18,618 nucleotides of DNA from Candidatus Bathyarchaeota archaeon (GTDB taxonomy: Archaea; Thermoproteota; Bathyarchaeia; Bathyarchaeales; Bathyarchaeaceae). The translations under genes and the position numbers were made by a program. Below, in pieces: positions 13,742 to 18,618 of this stretch; the first letter of the stretch is position 1; every line of letters begins with the position of its first letter. The notes below the pieces were generated by a model, which saw only the letters and a list, made by a program, of their open reading frames with translations, was not told the DNA's origin and did no database searches. Where the stretch lies: assembly GCA_029883255.1 (NCBI GenBank), contig JAOUJL010000015.1:1-18618 (forward strand), in the 5' to 3' direction.

Positions 13742-14707
13742 CTACTTGCTGTTCTTAACGTACCATTTGACGAGCTTGGTTAGGCCTTCTTCGATGGAGA
13801 ACTTAGGATCGTAACCCAAAATTTTCTTGGCTTTGCTTATGTCGGCGTAGCCGTGTCGGATGTCGGTGGGTCGAGGATCAGCATGTACATTTTTCAGGTT
13901 TTTTTTGTTCATTATTTCTTTGAGTATCTCTACGACTTGGTTTACGCTTATGTTTGTTCCTGTGCCTATGTTGAAGACTTCTCCGGCGGCTTTTTTGCTG
14001 TTTAGTGCGAGCATGTTTGCTTCGACGACGTCTTGGATGTAGACGAAGTCTCTTGTTTGTTCTCCGTCTCCGTAGATTATGGGGGGCATGTTTTTTAGCA
14101 GTCTGTTTGTGAAGATTGTTATTGCGCCGCCGTAGGCGCATTGGATGTCGAAGCGTTGTCTTGGGCCGTATACGTTGAAGTAGCGTAGTGAGACGGTTTC
14201 GAGGCCGTAGAGTTTGTGGAAGATTTTGACGTAGTTTTCTGCTGCAAGTTTGGAAACTCCGTAGGGTGATGTTGGGTTTAGATTCATGTTTTCCCTTTTT
14301 TGTGGTGATGGTGTGTCTCCGTAGACTGCAGCTGAAGAGGCGTATATGAAACGTTTAATGTGGAGGTCTGAAGAGGCTTTTAGGAGAGTCAGTGTTCCTG
14401 TGACGTTTATGTCGTTTGTGAGGATAGGGTTTTCTACTGAAAGAGTCACGCTTGCCAATGCGGCTTCGTGGAAAACAACATCTACGTCCTTTATTGTTTC
14501 CTTTACCAGATTGAAGTCTCGAATGTCGCCTTTTACGAAGTGAAATTCTTCTCTACCTTGATGATGGACAATATTCTCTAGACGGCCTGTGTCAAGGTTG
14601 TCAATGACTGAGACTTCAAAACCTTCGTTCAGAAGTCTATCTACAAGGTGGCTGCCGATGAAGCCGGCTCCGCCGGTTACGAGAATTCTTTGACGCTTGT
14701 GTGTCAT
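13742..14707 (-). CDS. NAD-dependent sugar epimerase (UDP-glucose / UDP-GlcNAc 4-epimerase type)
   Basis: 321 residues from ATG 14707, with GAGGTGA about 10 bp upstream. The NAD site is TGGAGFIGS (G12, G15, G18). S124/S125 and Y149-x3-K153 (SPYGVSK) form the catalytic set of the extended short-chain dehydrogenases. [10 protein letters not shown] and [15 protein letters not shown] follow, as in UDP-sugar 4-epimerases. It would interconvert UDP-Glc(NAc) and UDP-Gal(NAc); a 4,6-dehydratase is less likely because the TDE motif is absent. It is the first gene of the probable operon running to 8773, and would supply the sugar nucleotide for the downstream amidotransferase and acetyltransferase. Its middle third keeps more plus-strand G excess than the neighbouring genes. 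Confidence 0.88.
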   Translation of the reverse strand: MTHKRQRILVTGGAGFIGSHLVDRLLNEGFEVSVIDNLDTGRLENIVHHQGREEFHFVKGDIRDFNLVKETIKDVDVVFHEAALASVTLSVENPILTNDINVTGTLTLLKASSDLHIKRFIYASSAAVYGDTPSPQKRENMNLNPTSPYGVSKLAAENYVKIFHKLYGLETVSLRYFNVYGPRQRFDIQCAYGGAITIFTNRLLKNMPPIIYGDGEQTRDFVYIQDVVEANMLALNSKKAAGEVFNIGTGTNISVNQVVEILKEIMNKKNLKNVHADPRPTDIRHGYADISKAKKILGYDPKFSIEEGLTKLVKWYVKNSK

Positions 14708-14836
14708 GTCAAATAGTCACCTCAGTTTGGTGTGGATGGATGCCCGCGCCGATTAAGTACCCATATTGTGGTTGTGGGTCATCGAAAATGTGGGCGCATT
14801 CATATAGTATCTTGACATGTTAAACAATTAGTAACA

Positions 14837-15937
14837 TCAGATCTCATCAGAATCTCCCGTTGTAATATACCATTTTTTTTGGTCTTTAAAGAATGTTTCA
14901 TAACGTTCTGATGAATTCACTCGAGCTATAAACGCATTTGATTTGGCATGTATGAAATCGTTGTATCTGAGAATCCTATAAAAGGGATTATTTTTCAACA
15001 TCCTGCAGACAATTATGTCGACATTTTGCTCTCTAAAGTGTTTGATAGCTTTCAAGACCAAAGCTTGGATTACGATCTTCTTATCAGATGAAGCAAGAAC
15101 ATCAACGATGTAGCCCAACCTCAATTTTTTTTCGTTTATGGACCGTAATACAATATAACCTAGTATTTTCTCATTTTTTTCAGCCAATAGAACCGTGTAT
15201 TTTGCATTTGGTTTTTCGAAATATCTCCAGTTCAAATATTTTTTATCCCTGATGACAATGATAGTGTAATGCCTTGATACTTTTTTCCAAAAATCATTAA
15301 TCCGATCGCCAAACGATTCAATAGTGCGGATCTCAACATTTCTTAAGTTATCGTTATCTTCAATTCGATTGAATATTCTGGAGAAAAAACTGATGGTCGT
15401 TAAAATGATCGGCAATATAAGTTTTATAATATTTCTTGATATTTTATACCTGTTGAGAAATCTGATCATTTTATATCCGTCAAGAAAATTAACCATTTTG
15501 TTCATGTTAATAGGTTTTACCAGTAGAGGCACTTTGCAAACATCAAACCAACCATACTTTAGATGGCCAGAATGTGCTGGTTCATTAGGAAATCCATACG
15601 TGATGTCTATTCCTTCTTTTCCCGCCTCCTTTGTCAACATTTTTCCAATTGCTAGAAACATCCCTTGACGCCTAAATTTTGGATGCACAACCAAGTCGAC
15701 GGCTTGAGAACCTATGGTAGCCTCGTCACCAATTTTCATATATATGGGGATTAGTGCCATATGACCGACTATTTGTCCGTTGTGTTCAGCAACCCCGATA
15801 AGATGACCAAAGGGGTTATTTTTATACTCCCAAAACCATTGTTCATTCGTTCGTTCGATCCCGCTCAGCTTCATGAGCTCAAGAATACCTCGTTCATCGC
15901 CTTCTTTGTAGATTCTAACAGTCCATAATTGAGTCAT
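14837..15937 (-). CDS. Tandem GNAT-like acyltransferase
   Basis: 366 residues from ATG 15937, with GAGG just upstream. The first GNAT domain (about 5-115) has VRIYKEGDERGILELMK, then AVDLVVHPKFRRQGMFLAIG with the acetyl-CoA loop at R89-R90-Q91-G92-M93. A hydrophobic basic segment (150-200) links to a second, divergent domain (about 225-345; YTVLLAEKNEKILGYIVLRS, GYIVDVLASSDKK, FYRILRYNDFI). Proteins of this double form are common in polysaccharide clusters and may acylate amino sugars. No substrate can be fixed from the sequence. The 129-bp gap to the epimerase gene contains a TATA-like CATATAG stretch near 14801, so the operon downstream may have its own promoter. A/T content is higher than in the left half of the window. 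Confidence 0.75.
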   Translation of the reverse strand: MTQLWTVRIYKEGDERGILELMKLSGIERTNEQWFWEYKNNPFGHLIGVAEHNGQIVGHMALIPIYMKIGDEATIGSQAVDLVVHPKFRRQGMFLAIGKMLTKEAGKEGIDITYGFPNEPAHSGHLKYGWFDVCKVPLLVKPINMNKMVNFLDGYKMIRFLNRYKISRNIIKLILPIILTTISFFSRIFNRIEDNDNLRNVEIRTIESFGDRINDFWKKVSRHYTIIVIRDKKYLNWRYFEKPNAKYTVLLAEKNEKILGYIVLRSINEKKLRLGYIVDVLASSDKKIVIQALVLKAIKHFREQNVDIIVCRMLKNNPFYRILRYNDFIHAKSNAFIARVNSSERYETFFKDQKKWYITTGDSDEI

Positions 15938-15999
15938 ACTTCAACCTCTTCGATGCAAGATATTCGATCGATCCAAGCCTAGTCTTTTACAGTTTACAC

Positions 16000-16592
16000 T
16001 TATTGTGCACTAAACTTTTCGACCTTTTCGGCGGCTGACAGCATTGTTTCGAAAGTCAGCATGCTCTCTTTTTCTTTTTCCTTCGCATACTTGAACAGTG
16101 GAACAAACACCTCGTTAATTGTTCTCTCCATCGATTCTTTTGTTTCTCCAAAATTCCATAAATGGAACCAGACGTGGAATGGTAACTTTTTTGCGATAGA
16201 GATGTCGAGGTTTTTTTTAGAAACGTAAAACTTGTACCTTGATCGATGTATAAGCTTGGGTGAATATCGTATAATTGACCCTGTTTCTCTATGTACATGC
16301 AGTCATTCATAAAGTCGCCATAACTCCTGTAGCATTTGTATCCATATTTCTCAAGCAGGTCCAAGTGAGCCACACTGTTCTTAGGAAAGACAAAACTTCT
16401 TGGGGCAATGCCGAACTTTTTCATCCCCGCTGAGATCATGTTCAATTCGTTTTCAGCTTCATTACGAGAAAGATTCGTGAACTCTCTGTGGTAATATCCA
16501 TGTGCTCCTATGTCATGTTTAATGGAGGATTTGAGAAGAAGCTCTAGAATTGAATCATTTACTTCGGTCAGTTGTCGCGCGCGATTTAAGTC
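16000..16592 (-). pseudogene. Decayed polysaccharide deacetylase (5' truncated, frameshifted)
   Basis: The frame is open from 16592 but has no start and lacks the N-terminal DDG motif. Visible are SIKHDIGAHGYYHREF (the H-x3-H region), NEAENELNMI and RSFVFPKNSVAHLDLLEKYGY, all typical of NodB-fold deacetylases. At a T8 run (16211-16218) the reading shifts: the original frame ends at 16056, while the other frame continues NLDISIAKKLPFHVWFHLWNFGE to EKVEKFSAQ and TAA at 16000-16002. Adding one A to the run on the coding strand restores a continuous protein. Either a real mutation or a homopolymer error explains the shift; the missing 5' part is real in this sequence. TAG at 16593-16595 closes the frame upstream. 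Confidence 0.8.
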
Positions 16593-16693
16593 CTAATTAG
16601 TCCCCGTTAGTCCGTTAGTCAGTATAGCACAACTTCGATTGGTTTATTCATTTTATAATTCGTATACATCTTAAGCCTATTTCTGGGATTCTT

Positions 16694-17475
16694 TTAGAGG
16701 ATTTTTAGACATTGAATTTGTTTTCTTAGGTCCGAACTTTCTTTTATACCGAGCGTCTGTTCGAATTGCTCGCGCGCGCGACGAATGTCTTTTGGAAGGC
16801 AATATCCCCAGATATCATCTCGTGCTTCATAAAGGTCTACGTTCCATTTTGTGTTGCATGCATCTCTCACTTTGTTAAAGTCTAACCCCAAATCTTCGCA
16901 GGTCATTCTGAGGCCTTCAACAAAGGCAATCCGCACATAGGTATGCGCATTTTCTGCTATTTTGCACATCTCTGCTATCTCGATTTTAGGAACGATGTGA
17001 AGTGGAATTTCCAATTTTTTGTAGAAATCTAACCCTATAGCCGAGCTTTGACTGGTCAGGGCTCCGAACACACGAAGCACTTTAACGCCGAAGTTTATTG
17101 GGTCTCCCCTCCAATATCGATGTGGAACATGAACAAAAATGGGCAAACCGAATTTTTCTGCAAGCTTACGACAAATTCCCACCGGAACTGTACTTTCCAT
17201 ACAAATCAGGGCGTCAGGGCTAGTGCTTGAAATCTTGTCGCAGACATCATAGAGATTGGTTAGATCCGGTTTTCTTCCCTTTTGCCCAGTGGAAACTGTG
17301 ATAACGTAGATTCTTGTGTCTTTTGGGGTTTTATTCCATTCGGTCGTGGTAAAGAAGTTTTCTGAATTTATGGGGCGGATGTCATAGCCACAGACAGAAA
17401 GCCATGTTTACTGATATGCTCTGCGGTGGGGTAACCCACAACTCCGAGGCCTATAACACAAACTTTAGGTCGCAT
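16694..17475 (-). pseudogene. Nucleotide-sugar dehydrogenase (UDP-ManNAc/UDP-glucose DH type), frameshifted and short
   Basis: ATG 17475 opens RPKVCVIGLGVVGYPTAEH, the NAD-binding GxGxxG start. At about 17386-17391 (GTGGC on the coding strand) the frame breaks and meets TAA at 17368-17370. One added G gives VGYDIRP and continues to 16694. That frame carries ESTVPVG, a K-x-A-EN-x6-RIAF helix, ACNTKWN, and GYCLPKDI with the catalytic Cys. It stops about 20 residues later, so the C-terminal UDP-binding domain is missing; complete family members are about 400-430 residues. Some short forms exist, so truncation is likely but not certain. The role would be oxidation of a UDP-amino sugar to its uronate, which fits a WbpG-like substrate. 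The first 24 codons are duplicated at 18259-18330. Confidence 0.78.
17403..17474 (-). repeat. 72-bp perfect direct repeat, copy 1
   Basis: Identical over 72 bp to 18259-18330; flanking bases differ at both ends. It contains codons 1-24 of the nucleotide-sugar dehydrogenase and the last codons of the deacetylase gene upstream. Confidence 0.95.
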
Positions 17476-18214
17476 TTTTCACACCTCTATCTCCATTTTC
17501 TTGTGATTTCTTAACACAATCGGTCACAGTCAGATATTTAAGGTTGTTTCGGAAGGCGATGTAAGCTAACAGGTCTTCAAGTCTCGCCCAACTCTTGTAT
17601 TGGTCTATTACCCAAGCATGACCGAATATATGGAAAACTCCGCCTCTTTTTAAAAATGAGTCAAACATCATTTTGCCCAACTTGTTCCATTTCTTTAATG
17701 CATAAAGCTTGAAAATTGTTTTCGGCGTTTGCCTAAACAAACGAGTTAATCCTTCGAAGTCTCTAACCCCGTGCGGTGCCGCAAGCATCGTTATGTTTGT
17801 TTCAAAGGGATTTTCTATCTTTGTGAAGTAAAGTTTCGTTGTTCGAGCGCAGAGAAAACCAGCCTCTCCGACTATTTCCACATGTTCTCTGCGATAGGCA
17901 CCATATGGATATGCAAACGATGTAACACGTTTTCCAAGAATTCTTTCTAAAGAAGTCTTAGAACCTAAAATCTCCTCTTTCGCTACTTCCTTTCCCACAC
18001 ATGTTAGCATCGCATGGCTTAAGGTATGAGCGCCGACTTCGTGACCTCCGGAAATATGACGTAATTCATCCGCTGATATTTTTTTCCCTATCCAGTTGGA
18101 GATCGCGTAAAAGGTTGCCTTTATTCTGTAGTTCTCTAGTAGTTCACAAAGCTTCAAGTCAATCCTTGATGTATCGTCCCAACTAGTAGTTACAATAAGC
18201 TTGTTACGTTTCAT
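17465..18214 (-). CDS. Polysaccharide deacetylase (NodB fold)
   Basis: 249 residues from ATG 18214, with AAGGT 7-8 bp upstream; an in-frame TTG at 18244 is a weaker start. Motif 1 is TTSWDDT (D13-D14, with Thr for the usual Gly). Motif 2 is HTLSH (H63, H67, metal ligands). Motif 3 is FAYPYG (100-105), and a late GHAW-type His occurs in IFGHAW. All catalytic elements are therefore present, so it should remove N-acetyl groups from a glycan or amino sugar. It has no signal peptide, so it would act inside, as in glycan modification before export. The gene ends inside the 72-bp repeat, its stop overlapping the start of the dehydrogenase. It is bracketed by the two copies. Confidence 0.85.
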   Translation of the reverse strand: MKRNKLIVTTSWDDTSRIDLKLCELLENYRIKATFYAISNWIGKKISADELRHISGGHEVGAHTLSHAMLTCVGKEVAKEEILGSKTSLERILGKRVTSFAYPYGAYRREHVEIVGEAGFLCARTTKLYFTKIENPFETNITMLAAPHGVRDFEGLTRLFRQTPKTIFKLYALKKWNKLGKMMFDSFLKRGGVFHIFGHAWVIDQYKSWARLEDLLAYIAFRNNLKYLTVTDCVKKSQENGDRGVKNAT

Positions 18215-18258
18215 GAAAAGACCTTCATTAGTGCGTGTTCGCAACTATTACCAAATTA

Positions 18259-18330
18259 CATGTTTACTGATATGCTCTGCGGTGGGGTAACCCACAACTC
18301 CGAGGCCTATAACACAAACTTTAGGTCGCA
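18259..18330 (-). repeat. 72-bp perfect direct repeat, copy 2 (dehydrogenase 5' remnant)
   Basis: The same 72 bases as 17403-17474. Read on the minus strand it gives RPKVCVIGLGVVGYPTAEH and then a stop three codons past the repeat. The ATG is replaced by CTG, so it is not expressed as a gene. Its first bases hold the stop of the glycosyltransferase gene. Confidence 0.95.
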
Positions 18331-18618
18331 GTTACGCCGCCGTGTGTGTGTTTCAAGGTTTCTCTTAGCATATTGTAGATGCGTTCCGCGATGATGTTCC
18401 AATCAAAACGTTTTACCGCATTCTCCCTAGCGGCGAGTCGCATTTGCTTATATTTTTCATAATTGTTAAGCCAAAGGAAATAATAATCTATTATTTTTTG
18501 CGCAAACATTTTAGCATCTCTCTTGCGAATTAGAGTTCCAGTGATTCCGTTGATTAATATGTCACGAGGACCCATACAATCAAAGGCGATTACTGGTAGC
18601 CCACTTGCTTGAGCCTCT
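18321..18618 (-). CDS. GT4-like glycosyltransferase, C-terminal part
   Basis: The frame is open to the end of the window, so the 5' part lies outside. It begins EAQASGLPVIAFDC, then MGPRDILINGITGTLI. This is the E-x7-E-like donor-sugar nucleotide region of GT-B/GT4 enzymes: E-A-x-A-S-G-x-P-V-I-A-F and G-x-x-[DE]-I-x-x-G-x-x-G. The tail AARENAVKRFDWNIIAERIYNML is the usual C-terminal helix. It would transfer a sugar from a nucleotide donor to a lipid-linked glycan at the cytosolic membrane face. Its last codons (VTAT, TAA) fall in repeat copy 2, which probably means that the dehydrogenase once followed directly. Confidence 0.85.
   Translation of the reverse strand, partial: EAQASGLPVIAFDCMGPRDILINGITGTLIRKRDAKMFAQKIIDYYFLWLNNYEKYKQMRLAARENAVKRFDWNIIAERIYNMLRETLKHTHGGVTAT

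Noticed and set aside
16211..16218. Programmed frameshift at the T8 run
   Set aside because: The gene also lacks its 5' part and catalytic DDG motif, so decay or a sequencing error is simpler than recoding.
16585..16620. TTAGTCC-like short repeats as a CRISPR array or tandem repeat element
   Set aside because: The units are 6-7 bases with irregular 1-3 base gaps and only three copies. There is no spacer structure.

Overview
The window looks like an archaeal chromosome fragment, most likely from a Bathyarchaeia-type lineage. The evidence is a secreted NosD-like beta-helix protein ending in an IPEFP plus membrane-helix tail, a DUF1616 membrane protein, a compact CX2CX2CX5C iron-sulfur flavoprotein, a dockerin-like C-terminus on a secreted protein, TATA-like boxes and GAGG/GGTG ribosome binding sites. 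This lineage is an inference; no rRNA or tRNA is present to fix it.

Layout. (1) 1-1520, plus strand: the tail of an AbrB-like protein and two Cys-containing proteins of unknown function; the first may be a terminase-small-subunit-like protein. (2) 1521-2322: a mostly gene-poor stretch holding one possible 70-residue membrane protein, an 11-bp long-range hairpin and a T-tract terminator. (3) 2323-2772, minus: a small secreted protein with its own promoter and terminator. (4) 2931-6190, minus: a compact four-gene membrane cassette (two-helix protein with a cytosolic domain, 70-residue two-helix protein, Wzx-like flippase, DUF1616), probably for surface glycan or glycoprotein assembly. (5) 6307-8085, minus: NosD-like secreted protein followed at 12 bp by an iron-sulfur flavoprotein. 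(6) 8417-8776, plus: a lone orphan gene. (7) 8773-14707, minus: a tightly spaced probable operon in the order NAD-dependent sugar epimerase, cytoplasmic tandem nitroreductase-like protein, secreted tandem SagB-type nitroreductase with dockerin-like tail, GNAT acetyltransferase, WbpG/PseA-like N-acetyl-sugar amidotransferase, QueG-like double-cluster Fe-S protein. (8) 14837-18618, minus: more glycan genes in a rearranged state: a GNAT-like protein, a decayed polysaccharide deacetylase, a frameshifted and shortened nucleotide-sugar dehydrogenase, an intact deacetylase bracketed by a perfect 72-bp direct repeat, and the 3' end of a GT4-like glycosyltransferase.

How it fits together. Epimerase, dehydrogenase, amidotransferase, acetyltransferases, deacetylases, glycosyltransferase and flippase are the usual parts of a surface polysaccharide or N-glycan locus, with an acetamidino or similarly modified amino sugar as the likely product. 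The unusual part is the redox content placed inside that operon: two double nitroreductase-fold proteins (one apparently exported) plus a QueG-like Fe-S protein. This is my best candidate for an undescribed system.

Composition. From 1 to about 8.1 kb the plus strand is strongly rich in G over C and rich in T, whichever strand the genes are on. From about 8.4 kb onward this asymmetry is much weaker and locally reversed, and broken genes and duplications cluster at the far end. This suggests that much of the right-hand glycan region was acquired or reshuffled more recently than the left.
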